Origin: Psychrobacillus psychrodurans
Lineage (GTDB): Bacteria; Bacillota; Bacilli; Bacillales_A; Planococcaceae
Length of the DNA stretch: 64,000 nt
Direction: 5' to 3'
Assembly: GCA_900114885.1 (NCBI GenBank)
Contig: FOUN01000009.1
Coordinates: 109,857 to 173,856, forward strand
Under the pieces are notes generated by a model. It searched no databases, was not told the origin of the DNA, and was given only the letters and a program-made list of their open reading frames with translations. Shown in pieces: positions 1 through 8,441 of the stretch. The translations under genes were made by a program, and so were the position numbers. Each line of letters opens with the position of its first letter. The stretch's first letter is position 1.

Positions 1-437
1 AGTTCGGGATCAGGTTTAATATTGCTCACATCATCTTGTGTATTGATGACTTCAAAGTACTCCATTATGTTTAGTTGAGTTAAGTACTTATGTACCCAGC
101 TCTTTGATGAACTAGAAGCTAGTGCTATTTTAAGATTATTTTGTTTAGCTTCATCTAAATAATCTTTAACACCTTCACGTAGTATAGGTGCTTTCATCAT
201 AGTTTCGTACCTAATAGCTGCATGCTCTTCTAGCATTTCACAATTGACGGATTCACCTGCTAGTTCCCGGAAGTAATTGTATAAAACATCATTTCCTGTC
301 CCAATACATTGAGAATATCCTAGTAAATCTATATTTATATGATGACTTTCATAAAAAACTTCTTTGAATGCTTCATACCATGTAGTTTCTGTATCTACAA
401 TTAAACCATCAAAATCAAATATAACTCCTTTTATCAA
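1..437 (-). CDS. HAD-superfamily phosphatase, YhcW-like (partial)
   Basis: This is a subfamily IA HAD hydrolase, probably a phosphoglycolate or beta-phosphoglucomutase-type phosphatase. The N-terminus carries the nucleophile motif FDFDGLIVDTET, the middle has the motif II serine in LASSSSRSWV, and the last visible residues NIKPDPEL match the motif III lysine loop. The wording closely follows B. subtilis YhcW. The best start is a TTG at 435-437, preceded about 10 nt upstream by a GTGGGG ribosome site; no in-frame ATG fits. About 145 residues are visible and the C-terminal third lies beyond the left edge. The exact substrate cannot be told from sequence. Confidence 0.85.
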   Translation of the reverse strand, partial: MIKGVIFDFDGLIVDTETTWYEAFKEVFYESHHINIDLLGYSQCIGTGNDVLYNYFRELAGESVNCEMLEEHAAIRYETMMKAPILREGVKDYLDEAKQNNLKIALASSSSKSWVHKYLTQLNIMEYFEVINTQDDVSNIKPDPE

Positions 438-447
438 TTTCAAAACC

Positions 448-807
448 CCACTTTCCTACTTTATGTTTTGAAATAGCTTTATGTAGCTATTTTCAAATTT
501 CCGCCTTGTTTGCACAATTTCAATTTTATTAATATTCTTCATCAGCTCTCATTATTCCTTTTATGTCGAAAGATTATATAAAATATCAGAGATATAAAAA
601 CTGAAAAATGTCCAGTAAAATGTTCAATTGTTATAATTATTACAATAGAAATCATCCAAATGTGACACTTTTGTGAAATGTGTATATTTTTCACAATCCG
701 ACATTCTTTGCAATATCCTTATTATACAATAATCAAGTTGCTACATAACCTACAAGATATACACTTCATGAGATGAAGCTAATACACACTATGGAGGAAG
801 AAATATT
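448..807. other. Intergenic region with a PerR/Fur-like box
   Basis: This AT-rich divergent spacer lies between the HAD phosphatase and the Spo0E-like gene. I see no open frame with a ribosome site. The notable content is TTATAATTATTACAA at 631-645, which differs by one base from the B. subtilis PerR box TTATAATTATTATAA. It lies about 165 to 195 nt from both flanking starts, so its target, if any, is unclear. Confidence 0.4.
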
Positions 808-972
808 GTGAAAAGTCAATTGCACCAAAAATCGTTATTGCTACGAATCGAGCTAAAAAAACAGGATATGTATAAAAAGGCAAAAAGACTTGGATTTACT
901 CATCCAATTGTCGTTACTTGCAGTCAGGAGCTGGATGAACTACTCAATAGATACCAACGAAAAGTTTCCTAA
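808..972 (+). CDS. Spo0E-family aspartyl-phosphate phosphatase, small
   Basis: This is a 54-residue protein of the Spo0E-like family, whose members dephosphorylate phospho-Spo0A and delay sporulation. It starts at GTG 808 with a clear GGAGG 10 nt upstream. The family signature SQELDELLNRY sits in the C-terminal half and contains the SQELD core. The N-terminal half, LLLRIELKKQDMYKKAKRLG, is the predicted first helix of the two-helix hairpin. The protein is cytosolic, with no signal peptide. It stands alone and is followed by a hairpin terminator. Family assignment is firm; whether the target is Spo0A or another regulator is inferred from the family. Confidence 0.85.
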   Translation: MKSQLHQKSLLLRIELKKQDMYKKAKRLGFTHPIVVTCSQELDELLNRYQRKVS

Positions 973-1048
973 AAATGGTATATACAGATACCTATCTTAA
1001 CTTCCAATGGTTCTACAAAAACTTTGAGTAAAAACATCAAAAATTGTT

Positions 1049-1091
1049 AAAAAAACCGATTTATCCTTTTTAAAGGAAGAGTCGGTTTTTT
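1049..1091. terminator. Bidirectional terminator
   Basis: The arms AAAAAACCGA and TCGGTTTTTT enclose an inner hairpin (TCCTTT/AAAGGA). A-runs and T-runs on both sides let it serve both the Spo0E-like gene and the convergent yqjQ-like gene. Confidence 0.8.
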
Positions 1092-1097
1092 AATGTG

Positions 1098-1850
1098 TTA
1101 TTTTTTTATGAAATACTTTTTCCCAACTGTTTCGACAATTGACGGAGCCATAGCATATAGTTTACTTGTAATACTCATGTAAGAAGGAAGATTAACCTCT
1201 CTTACCGGTTCTTCAATCACTTTTTCTATAGACTCTACCACTTTTTCCGGAGCCAATAGATGTTTTCTCATACTGTTTCTATAATTACCCGTCTGATCAG
1301 CTAAATCTAGAAAGGGTGTATCAATTGGTCCTGGATTTATAGTCGTAACCTCGATACCAAATTCCTTTAGTTCCATTCGGATAGCATTTGCAAACCCGAG
1401 AATGGCATGCTTAGATGCTGCATATGCAGATGCTTTAGGAGTAGCTACTTTACCTGCTTGAGATGCAACAAATACAAAATGACCACCCCCCCGTGTTTTC
1501 ATCTTTTCTGCAAAGTACTTTGTAAGCTTCATCGGTGCTAATACGTTTACCTTAAACATTTTCTCCATATCTCGTTCATCCATATCCAATAAATAAGTAA
1601 AGGTTCCAACACCAGCACAGTGAATTACGGTATCAGGTGTACCCATTTTTTTAAAAAGTGTATCGAAAGATTGTTCGATAGTTAAGTCCGCTTCAATTGT
1701 ATGTATACCAATAGCTGATAAATTGTTTAATACATCGTTATTTCTACCAGACGCCCATATTTGATGACCAACATCATGTAGAGTTCTAGCAAGCAATAGT
1801 CCAACCCCACTTGTAGCACCCGTTATTAAAATTTTTTTAGTTTTGCTCAT
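1098..1850 (-). CDS. yqjQ: Short-chain dehydrogenase/reductase (YqjQ-like)
   Basis: This is a classical SDR of 250 residues that probably reduces or oxidises a carbonyl with NAD(P)H. The cofactor loop TGATSGVG is at residues 10-17, the structural CAG motif near 78-80, and the catalytic triad is Ser130, Tyr143 and Lys147 in YAASK. NPGPIDTPF follows. I chose the ATG at 1850 because AAGGAA precedes it by 8-9 nt. A longer frame from 1883 would overlap the upstream gene further. The start overlaps the end of the yqjP-like gene by 14 nt, so the pair is one operon, as in B. subtilis yqjP-yqjQ. The substrate is unknown; the FadR box upstream suggests lipid-related metabolism. Confidence 0.85.
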   Translation of the reverse strand: MSKTKKILITGATSGVGLLLARTLHDVGHQIWASGRNNDVLNNLSAIGIHTIEADLTIEQSFDTLFKKMGTPDTVIHCAGVGTFTYLLDMDERDMEKMFKVNVLAPMKLTKYFAEKMKTRGGGHFVFVASQAGKVATPKASAYAASKHAILGFANAIRMELKEFGIEVTTINPGPIDTPFLDLADQTGNYRNSMRKHLLAPEKVVESIEKVIEEPVREVNLPSYMSITSKLYAMAPSIVETVGKKYFIKK

Positions 1851-2781
1851 ATAACAAAATTCCTTTTTCATTTCGTTTTGCAATTATAAGCCCATTATCG
1901 ATTAAATAATCTATTTGTCCAATTGTTTCAGAAAGTGTCAAGCCAAGTTCCTTTTCATAAACTTTTGGAAATAATTGTTTAGTTAATTCAAAAATTGTTT
2001 TTTCACCGTCATTCATCATATCTAGTACTTTAAGTGCTCGCTCTTTTTGTTTTTCTAGTCTAATTGTAACTAGTTCCTTTATATTAAATACTTCGTTACC
2101 ATGACCACTATATACCTTCTCAATAGGTAGTTGCTGTATTTTTTTCAATGAAGCATTGTACTGTAGCATCGATTTTGGGCGTTCTTCTTGTGGATTTAAT
2201 GGTGGCTCAATTAATGGGTTAGATGAAATTTTTTCGAGAATAAGGTCCCCACCTATTAGAACTTTAGAACTTTCAGACCAGAATGCCAAATGACTTTGTG
2301 CATGTCCTAACGTTTCGAGCACTTGGATATCAGGATGACCTGGTAGAATGTCCCCTTCACATAAATAAGTATCTAGAGAACGACTCCCTAAAAGGCTTAA
2401 TGGTCTTCTCATCTTCTCCACCCAATTAAAATACTCCTCTGGAACCCCTTCTTCTTTTAGACACTGTAAGTAAAATCGGTCATGATACTGTAGAAAATCT
2501 TCATCACGAGTCATCCATACTTGATTGTATTCATGACCAAGAATAGTTGCTTGTTCAAATGCATCTGTCCAACCAGCATGATCGGGATGATGATGCGTTA
2601 AAACAACTTGCTCAATATCAGTAAGCTCATAGCCCGCTTCTTTTATACCTTGTGTTAATGCGAATAATGCTTGTTCTGTTTTTGGTCCAGCATCAATTAA
2701 TGTCAATGCATCGCCTTTAACTATATATGCATTGACATCCCCTACTGCAAAGGGAGTGGGAACTATAATTTTATGTATCAT
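1837..2781 (-). CDS. yqjP: Metallo-beta-lactamase fold hydrolase (YqjP-like)
   Basis: This is a 314-residue MBL-fold hydrolase. The metal motif HxHxDH is H63, H65, D67 and H68 in THHHPDHAG. A further ligand histidine is in TLGHAQSH, an aspartate in GGDLI, and a last histidine in YSGHGNE. A C-terminal winged-helix-like segment of the lactamase-B-associated type follows. The start is ATG 2781 behind AAGGAG. An upstream in-frame ATG at 2814 exists but lies inside the FadR-like operator, so it is unlikely to be used. It is the first gene of the yqjP-yqjQ operon. Family and synteny are secure; the substrate is unknown. Confidence 0.85.
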   Translation of the reverse strand: MIHKIIVPTPFAVGDVNAYIVKGDALTLIDAGPKTEQALFALTQGIKEAGYELTDIEQVVLTHHHPDHAGWTDAFEQATILGHEYNQVWMTRDEDFLQYHDRFYLQCLKEEGVPEEYFNWVEKMRRPLSLLGSRSLDTYLCEGDILPGHPDIQVLETLGHAQSHLAFWSESSKVLIGGDLILEKISSNPLIEPPLNPQEERPKSMLQYNASLKKIQQLPIEKVYSGHGNEVFNIKELVTIRLEKQKERALKVLDMMNDGEKTIFELTKQLFPKVYEKELGLTLSETIGQIDYLIDNGLIIAKRNEKGILLYEQN

Positions 2782-2797
2782 TTGAATTCTCCTTATT

Positions 2798-2815
2798 AAT
2801 GAATAGTCATTCATT
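2798..2815. promoter_or_regulatory. FadR-type operator
   Basis: AATGAATAGTCATTCATT is a palindrome with 7-bp arms. On the minus strand it reads AATGAATGACTATTCATT, matching the B. subtilis FadR consensus TGAATGANTANTCATTCA except at the outer edge. It lies 17 nt upstream of the yqjP-like start. FadR represses fatty-acid degradation genes in the absence of long-chain acyl-CoA. Confidence 0.7.
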
Positions 2816-2856
2816 ACATTGTACTCTTATTTCGGGTTACCGTCACGGAAATATGG

Positions 2857-2885
2857 TTGACTTTTTATGATAAGATGCATATAAT
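2857..2885 (+). promoter_or_regulatory. SigA promoter of proI
   Basis: TTGACT at 2857-2862 and TATAAT at 2880-2885 are separated by 17 nt. The promoter sits directly upstream of the T-box leader. Confidence 0.75.
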
Positions 2886-2929
2886 TTCATTAATTCAGAA
2901 TATAAAAGCTAAGATGAAGATTAGTACAT

Positions 2930-3140
2930 ATACGATGGAGTTAAGAGAGTGAAATGTCCTGGTGCAAGTTTCACCTCCCGCTCGTTTATAGAACCTACTT
3001 CGGAGCAACTATGTAAACATGGTCGTACCTTCTCGATACGAAGGAATAAGTTGTGCTGAAAATTATCAGCAAATTTAGGTGGTACCGCGGAAAACAAGTG
3101 TTTTCGTCCTTATTGTATGGGATGAGAGCGCTTTTTTATT
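2930..3140 (+). promoter_or_regulatory. T-box riboswitch, proline specifier
   Basis: The T-box core AGGTGGTACCGCG is at 3077-3089. A 12-bp terminator stem follows: arms at 3098-3109 (GTGTTTTCGTCC) and 3120-3131 (GGATGAGAGCGC, with several G-U pairs), then six T. In the specifier loop, GAACCTACTT carries CCT at 2994-2996, a proline codon. This fits the downstream proline-synthesis gene: uncharged tRNA-Pro would favour the antiterminator and switch proI on. Confidence 0.92.
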
Positions 3141-3215
3141 TTGTCCTAGTTTTAATACCGCTCTACTTTAATTAACTTTAATGGTAATCAGGTAAACTAA
3201 AGGGAGGAAAATTAT

Positions 3216-4031
3216 ATGACGAAAATTGTATTTGTAGGTGCAGGTGCTATGGCGGAGGCTATTATACATGGTTTAACAAAAGAAAAAATAATTTCACCTG
3301 AATCTATTTATGTTACGAATAAATCAGATGAAAACCAGCTTAACTATTTAAAAGAAAGATACAATGTGCAAATTGTATGTGATCAGAAAAAAGCTCTAAC
3401 TGAAGCTAATATTATTTTTCTAGCCATGAAACCAAAAGATGCAAATGAAGCTCTTACAAGTCTGGCACCATATTTAAACAATAATACTACAATAATTTCC
3501 GTTATTGCGGGTATAAGTATACAAACCATTACAAATTCTCTGGGTAATAGACCAATTGCACGTGTAATGCCAAATACTTCTGCAGCCGTTGGAATGAGTG
3601 CATCTGCTATATGCTGGAATGAGCTTATTCCAGAAGCATCCAAACTACCCATCATCAATCTTTTAGAATCTATTGGTTCTGTAAAGGTCGTTGCAGAAGA
3701 AGATTTACATGTTGTTACCGCACTTTCAGGAAGCGGTCCAGCTTACTTATACTATTTTGCTGAACAGTTTGAATCCGCAGCTATTGAGCATGGTTTAAAC
3801 AAGGTAGATGCTCGTCAACTATTTATACAGACGATGGAAGGTGCAACACAAATGCTGAAGAAGGGTGATGTGGAACCTGAAGAGCTACGTAGAAAAGTTA
3901 CTAGTCCAGGTGGCACAACAGAAGCAGGTTTGGAACAACTAATGGAGCATAAAGTGAATGAAGCTATTTTTGCTTGTATTAATGCTGCACAAAACAGATC
4001 ACGAGAACTCGGGAAACTATTTGAAACTTGA
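3216..4031 (+). CDS. proI: Pyrroline-5-carboxylate reductase
   Basis: This 271-residue cytosolic enzyme carries out the last step of proline synthesis, NAD(P)H reduction of pyrroline-5-carboxylate. The Rossmann motif GAGAMAEAI is at residues 8-16. The family segment PNTSAAVG lies in the middle, and the C-terminal dimerisation domain holds ALSGSGPAYLYYF and VTSPGGTTEAGL. Length fits the family (265-280). It starts at ATG 3216 behind GGGAGG. It is preceded by a proline T-box and located as in the B. subtilis yqjO/proI region, which favours proI over its paralogue proC. Confidence 0.93.
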   Translation: MTKIVFVGAGAMAEAIIHGLTKEKIISPESIYVTNKSDENQLNYLKERYNVQIVCDQKKALTEANIIFLAMKPKDANEALTSLAPYLNNNTTIISVIAGISIQTITNSLGNRPIARVMPNTSAAVGMSASAICWNELIPEASKLPIINLLESIGSVKVVAEEDLHVVTALSGSGPAYLYYFAEQFESAAIEHGLNKVDARQLFIQTMEGATQMLKKGDVEPEELRRKVTSPGGTTEAGLEQLMEHKVNEAIFACINAAQNRSRELGKLFET

Positions 4032-4061
4032 AAAAAATAATTATAAAGGATTTTGAAAAAA

Positions 4062-4229
4062 ATGGAAAATTCATATTTTGTTGGTTGGGGTACACTGGCG
4101 TTTATAAATGCTGGAATTGCTCAAGGTAAAAATCGAAGCGGTCTTAATTGGTTCCTACTATCATTATTAATAGGGCCTATCGCTACCGTAAGTTTAGTTA
4201 TATTAGAGAAAAAAAGAGATTCCGAGTGA
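4062..4229 (+). CDS. Small membrane protein, unknown
   Basis: This is a 55-residue hydrophobic protein starting at ATG 4062, with AAAGGA 11 nt upstream and 30 nt after proI. The stretch NRSGLNWFLLSLLIGPIAT resembles a short family of bacterial membrane proteins with a basic loop, a Trp-rich helix and a GPIA/T turn. Two membrane segments are likely. The stop codon sits inside the 5' arm of the following terminator. It is probably co-transcribed with proI. Function unknown. Confidence 0.6.
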   Translation: MENSYFVGWGTLAFINAGIAQGKNRSGLNWFLLSLLIGPIATVSLVILEKKRDSE

Positions 4230-4256
4230 AGTAATCCTCGCGGAATCTCTTTTTTC
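4215..4256. terminator. Bidirectional terminator
   Basis: A 10-bp stem AGAGATTCCG/CGGAATCTCT (4215-4224, 4241-4250) is flanked by A- and T-runs. It serves the proI transcript and the convergent rnz gene. Confidence 0.85.
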
Positions 4257-5196
4257 ATTTTAGGGGAATTAATGTACCATTAATCCAACTATATTCTTTA
4301 AAATCTTCGGCAATATAAATGGGGAAACTATATTTTTCAACTTGGCTAAGCATCTTGTTTAAGTCAGGCGGCATGAAGCGTGCACTAATATGATTAACGA
4401 TTAAATGCTTAGCATTCGCTTTTTCACAAACCTCCGCTGCATCCACTATAGTAGAGTGCCCATAAAGTCGGGCAAGCTCAGCAGTTTCAATATCGAATGT
4501 TCCTTCGTGGACGACGATATCTGCATTTTCACTTAACCATATAGAGTTGTCACAGTATTTTGTGTCCCCTAATATCGTTACTTTAAATCCCTCTTTTGGA
4601 GCACCAGTTACTTCCTCACTCTTCACAACTTTTCCATCTGGAAGTAACACATCATGCCCTTCTTTCAATTGTTTTAGTAAAGGTCCCCTTGGAACTCCTA
4701 AAGCATCTGTTTTTTCAATATAGAGTTCAGGTGCAAGGGCTTTTTGTTTGACAGTATATCCGAAGCAGGGCACTACATGCTCTAATAGTTTAGCCTCTAC
4801 AATAAATTCTTCATCTTCAAAAACAACGCCTTCTTCAATCTCTATAATTGTTAAGGGATATTTCACATGAGTTTTGGAAACAGACAGGGTTACTTCTATC
4901 CAATTTTTCAACCCTGTTGGTCCATAGATTGTAAGAGGTTCTAGACCACCTAAAAAAGAACGGGATCCTAGCAAACCAGGTAGCCCATATATATGATCTC
5001 CATGTAAATGTGTGATAAAAAGCTTTTCCAGTTTACGAGGTTTTAGAGTCGTATGTAAAATTTGATGCTGAGTAGCTTCCCCACAATCAAACATCCAAAA
5101 AGAACCTCTCTCCTCTAATAGTTTCAATACAGTAGAAGTCGTATTACGCTGTTTCGATGGCATTCCTGCACCAGTACCTAAAAATAATAATTGCAT
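4255..5196 (-). CDS. rnz: Ribonuclease Z
   Basis: This 313-residue MBL-fold endonuclease processes tRNA 3' trailers. The zinc motif HLHGDH comprises H63, H65, D67 and H68. Further ligands are in LEHVVPCFGY (H), ILGDTKYC (D) and VNHISARF (H). The LEKLF-THLHGDHIYGLPG context is typical of the short bacterial RNase Z. It starts at ATG 5196 behind GGAAGTGAG. It lies divergently from the MurE-like gene, in the same neighbourhood as B. subtilis rnz (yqjK). Confidence 0.94.
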   Translation of the reverse strand: MQLLFLGTGAGMPSKQRNTTSTVLKLLEERGSFWMFDCGEATQHQILHTTLKPRKLEKLFITHLHGDHIYGLPGLLGSRSFLGGLEPLTIYGPTGLKNWIEVTLSVSKTHVKYPLTIIEIEEGVVFEDEEFIVEAKLLEHVVPCFGYTVKQKALAPELYIEKTDALGVPRGPLLKQLKEGHDVLLPDGKVVKSEEVTGAPKEGFKVTILGDTKYCDNSIWLSENADIVVHEGTFDIETAELARLYGHSTIVDAAEVCEKANAKHLIVNHISARFMPPDLNKMLSQVEKYSFPIYIAEDFKEYSWINGTLIPLK

Positions 5197-5317
5197 ATTT
5201 ACTCACTTCCTTTGTTCAATAGGACATATTGTAATTATAAGTCTACCCCTAAATTCCATGTATGTAAAAAACAAAACTGCTAACAATAATTAAACAATCA
5301 AAAGGAGTCCATAACTT

Positions 5318-6763
5318 ATGAAATTAGAGACATTGATAAAGCCTTTAGGCATTAACATAAGTAAAGAAGTCGAGTCTATTGAAATAGATGGACTTGCTTT
5401 TAACTCTGCAAAGGTAGAGAAAAATTTCATATTCGTGGCCATTTCAGGAACTCACAAAGACGGACACGAGTTTATACAGGATGCAATCTCAAATGGAGCT
5501 TGCGTTGTCGTTGGTGAAGAAAATCTCTCATCTATTGGTGTGCCTTATATTCAAGTATTTAATTCAAGAAAAGCGTTAGGTTTGTTAGCAAATGTATTTT
5601 ATGAAAACCCGACTCAACACAAGATAATGATTGGAATTACCGGAACGAATGGAAAAACAACTACCTCTTATATGTTAAAGCATATTTTAGAATCCGCAGG
5701 TATTTCGTGTTCTTTATTTGGGAGTATTTGCACTATTATCAATGGTGTTGAAAACATATCTACACATACAACTCTTGATGCTTTAACATTAAATCAGCTT
5801 ATGGCTACTAGTAATGATCGTGCTATCATAATGGAAGTGTCTTCCCATGGTTTGGCTCAGGCTCGCGTCGAGGGTCTACGATTTGATTATTGTATTTTTA
5901 CTAATTTAGAGCATGAGCATCTAGATTACCATGAAAATATGGAATCCTACTATTTGGCTAAGCAATCATTATTCAACTATTTAAAACCGAGTGGAATTGC
6001 CGTGATCAAATCCGACTCAATATGGGGAGAACGGCTTTGTGAGTATGTCTCTTCACTGAATAGAGAAATTATTAAAGTAAATGGGACAGATCCTACACAT
6101 ATCATAAGTAATGAATCGTTAGTGTTGAATAAGCGACATCCGCTGGGCTATTCGATTAATAATCTTATGAAAGGTAAACACAATTTAGAAAATGCTGCAC
6201 TTGCTTTTTCGACAGCAGTCTCTTTAAATATCGAACCATTAGATATTGAGAATTCATTGCAACATTTTAGCGGAGTTCCAGGTAGATTCGAAATGTTTCA
6301 ACATCCAAATGGAGCAAACTTCATTGTGGATTATGCTCACACTGGAAATGCTTTTTCTCACATTTTAGAAACCGCTAACTTATATAATCCCGAAAGAATA
6401 GTGCATGTTTTTGGTTTTAGGGGAAATAGAGACGTCCAAAAAAGAAGTAATATGATACAGATTTCTTTAAATAATTGTCACACATGTATATTAACTTTTG
6501 ATGACTTAAATGGTGTACCAACTCAACAAATGATAGAAGAACTCACTTCATTGGATCCGATGAATAAATGTGTGATTATTCCAGATCGAACTTTAGCTAT
6601 TCAGTACGCATGGGACCTTGCTCAGTATAATGACTTAATCGTTATTACTGGTAAAGGAATTGAAAATTATCAACAAAAATTTGAATTACCTACTTTATCT
6701 GATTTACATACATTAAATTATTTGAACGATTCGTTTGTACATCAGAACCAATACTATTTATGA
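5318..6763 (+). CDS. MurE-like Mur ligase, divergent paralogue
   Basis: This 481-residue ATP-dependent amide ligase has the MurE layout: N-terminal UDP-binding domain, central ATPase with GITGTNGKTTT at 106-116, candidate carbamylated lysine K215 in YLAKQSLF, and C-terminal ligase domain with VDYAHTGNAF (338-347) and GKGIENYQ. MurE normally carries a DNPR (diaminopimelate) or DNPA (lysine) substrate loop. Here the matching position reads FDDLNGVP (DDLNG at 395-399), and the usual GGDRDxxKR reads GFRGNRDVQKR. The amino-acid substrate may therefore differ, and this is probably not the housekeeping MurE. It starts at ATG 5318 behind AAAGGAG. Its last 10 bp overlap the convergent polymerase gene. 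Confidence 0.75.
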   Translation: MKLETLIKPLGINISKEVESIEIDGLAFNSAKVEKNFIFVAISGTHKDGHEFIQDAISNGACVVVGEENLSSIGVPYIQVFNSRKALGLLANVFYENPTQHKIMIGITGTNGKTTTSYMLKHILESAGISCSLFGSICTIINGVENISTHTTLDALTLNQLMATSNDRAIIMEVSSHGLAQARVEGLRFDYCIFTNLEHEHLDYHENMESYYLAKQSLFNYLKPSGIAVIKSDSIWGERLCEYVSSLNREIIKVNGTDPTHIISNESLVLNKRHPLGYSINNLMKGKHNLENAALAFSTAVSLNIEPLDIENSLQHFSGVPGRFEMFQHPNGANFIVDYAHTGNAFSHILETANLYNPERIVHVFGFRGNRDVQKRSNMIQISLNNCHTCILTFDDLNGVPTQQMIEELTSLDPMNKCVIIPDRTLAIQYAWDLAQYNDLIVITGKGIENYQQKFELPTLSDLHTLNYLNDSFVHQNQYYL

Positions 6764-8001
6764 TGGTCATGGTCATCTAAAAAGTCTTTACTAAAACTTG
6801 TTTTTGATTCCAATGAAGGTTTCTTTTTTAATTTCATACCACGTTTAATACTATTTTCTCCGAATTTCCCTTGCAATTGTTCCACAAGCTTTAATATTGG
6901 CTCTTCTTTAGCATGTTCTTCAAAATTAAAAATAGATAGTTGTTCGACTGATTCTCCTTTATCATAGACATTGTTCACTGTTACACCTAGTAAGCGAACT
7001 GGATCCCCATTCCAAGAAGCTTGAAATAGATCTAATGCTAATTGATTTATTTCTTGTTCTTTATAGAGACGGTTAGTTACAGTTTTACTTCTTGTTTTGT
7101 TTTTCCAATTAGCGTCACGTATATGTATCGTAATGGACCGTCCAGCTAGATTTTTGGCATCAAGTCTAGCAGCTACTTTTTTCGATAAACGAATAAATAC
7201 TTTTTCAAGGTCCACTATATTCGTTTCATCAAATGGCAGTGTAGTTGAATTCCCAACACTTTTCGTGTCATATATTGATTCAGGATCTACCTCCCTATTA
7301 TCAATCCCATTCGCCCGATTTTGAAGCCGGACTCCATTTTTCCCAAGTTTTTCTTTTAGTAAATTAGGACTTGCACTTGCTAGATCTCCTATAGAAATAA
7401 TACCAATCGTTTCTAATTTTTTTGCAGTACTCTCCCCAATTCCATGCATATCTATTACTGGGAGTGGCCATAAGATTTCATTTACTTGTCTTTTCCGCAA
7501 AACAGTTATGCCCATAGGCTTTTTTAGATTGGATGCCGTTTTCGCAAGAAACTTGTTAGGGGCAATACCAATGGAACAAGGCAAATCTAGCTCTCGTATA
7601 ATGCGATCCTGAATAGATCTTGCAAAACTCACTGCATCGTTGTTCATATCAACTTCCGTTACATCCATATACCCCTCATCTATCGAAACAGGCTCTACAA
7701 GATGTGTATAGGACCTTAAAATTTCGAATATTGCTTTAGAAGCGATTCGGTAACGTTCAAAATTTGGAGGTAATAATATCAGTTCAGGACATTTTCGTTT
7801 AGCCTCCCACACGGACATTGTTGTATACACCCCTCTAGCCCTTGCTTCATAAGAGCATGTAACTAGTATTCCCCTTCTCTCTTTAGGATTACCTGCAATT
7901 GCAATTGCTTTCCCTTTTAACGAGGGGTCATGTGCTTGTTCGACTGATGCATAAAAGCTATTCATGTCTAAATGAAATATAATCCTATGTTTTCCCGACA
8001 A
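6754..8001 (-). CDS. dinB: DNA polymerase IV (Y family)
   Basis: This 415-residue error-prone polymerase performs translesion synthesis. The palm motifs are LDMNSFYASVE (catalytic D12) and SIDEGYMD (D108, E109). A helix-hairpin-helix segment (HGIGESTAKKL) and the little-finger domain follow. QLSIF near residue 370 is a plausible beta-clamp motif. The tail is histidine-rich (DDHDHHK). It starts at TTG 8001, six or so nt after GGAGGG, where no ATG fits. Position and sequence match B. subtilis PolY1/YqjH. The 3' end overlaps the convergent MurE-like gene and no terminator is visible between them. Confidence 0.92.
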   Translation of the reverse strand: MSGKHRIIFHLDMNSFYASVEQAHDPSLKGKAIAIAGNPKERRGILVTCSYEARARGVYTTMSVWEAKRKCPELILLPPNFERYRIASKAIFEILRSYTHLVEPVSIDEGYMDVTEVDMNNDAVSFARSIQDRIIRELDLPCSIGIAPNKFLAKTASNLKKPMGITVLRKRQVNEILWPLPVIDMHGIGESTAKKLETIGIISIGDLASASPNLLKEKLGKNGVRLQNRANGIDNREVDPESIYDTKSVGNSTTLPFDETNIVDLEKVFIRLSKKVAARLDAKNLAGRSITIHIRDANWKNKTRSKTVTNRLYKEQEINQLALDLFQASWNGDPVRLLGVTVNNVYDKGESVEQLSIFNFEEHAKEEPILKLVEQLQGKFGENSIKRGMKLKKKPSLESKTSFSKDFLDDHDHHK

Positions 8002-8441
8002 TTTACTTCCCTCCTTTTCTTTATCTATAGATTTAAACTTAGAATGACAACAGTATACAATTTAATATTATAAATCTACTCGATATTGAATTGTGAATTC
8101 TTCGTATAGAAATTCCTGCTCCTTCACTTACTGATATGGAAAGTTTAGTGAAAGAGAAAAAAAGTAAATATGAATTTATTATAAGAATAACTATGAATAC
8201 CTTGCAATTTTGAATGTATATATTTATAAAACATCGCTGTGTTTAAAAATTTAGTAATCTCAGTACATAAGTTTACAAAGATAATAATATAAATTATATT
8301 AGAGACTTTACATTTTTCTAATTCTATACAAATTATAACTGAAAATTTCAGTCAGAATGTAAATACTAATGCAACACAGGATAAAAGCATATAATTAACA
8401 ATTACAATATAAGATGCTTTAACAAGGAAGGGAGAGGTTTA
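8002..8441. other. Long AT-rich leader upstream of the CobW cluster
   Basis: No credible gene is seen in these 440 nt. Two inverted repeats lie near the right end: ACTGAAAATTTCAGT at 8338-8352 and the AAAGCAT/ATGCTTT pair at 8384-8390 and 8414-8420. I looked for the B. subtilis Zur operator and did not find it. Confidence 0.4.
8338..8352. promoter_or_regulatory. Perfect palindrome, candidate operator
   Basis: ACTGAAAATTTCAGT has 7-bp arms around a single central base and lies 89 nt upstream of the CobW-like start. It is not a recognised Zur, AdcR or Fur box. It is a candidate operator for the metal cluster that follows. Confidence 0.4.

Noticed and set aside
8139..8219. Short frame of 25 codons in the CobW leader
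   Set aside because: No ribosome binding site and no family resemblance.
8002..8441. Search for a Zur operator before the CobW gene
   Set aside because: No sequence close to AAATCGTAATNATTACGATTT was found.
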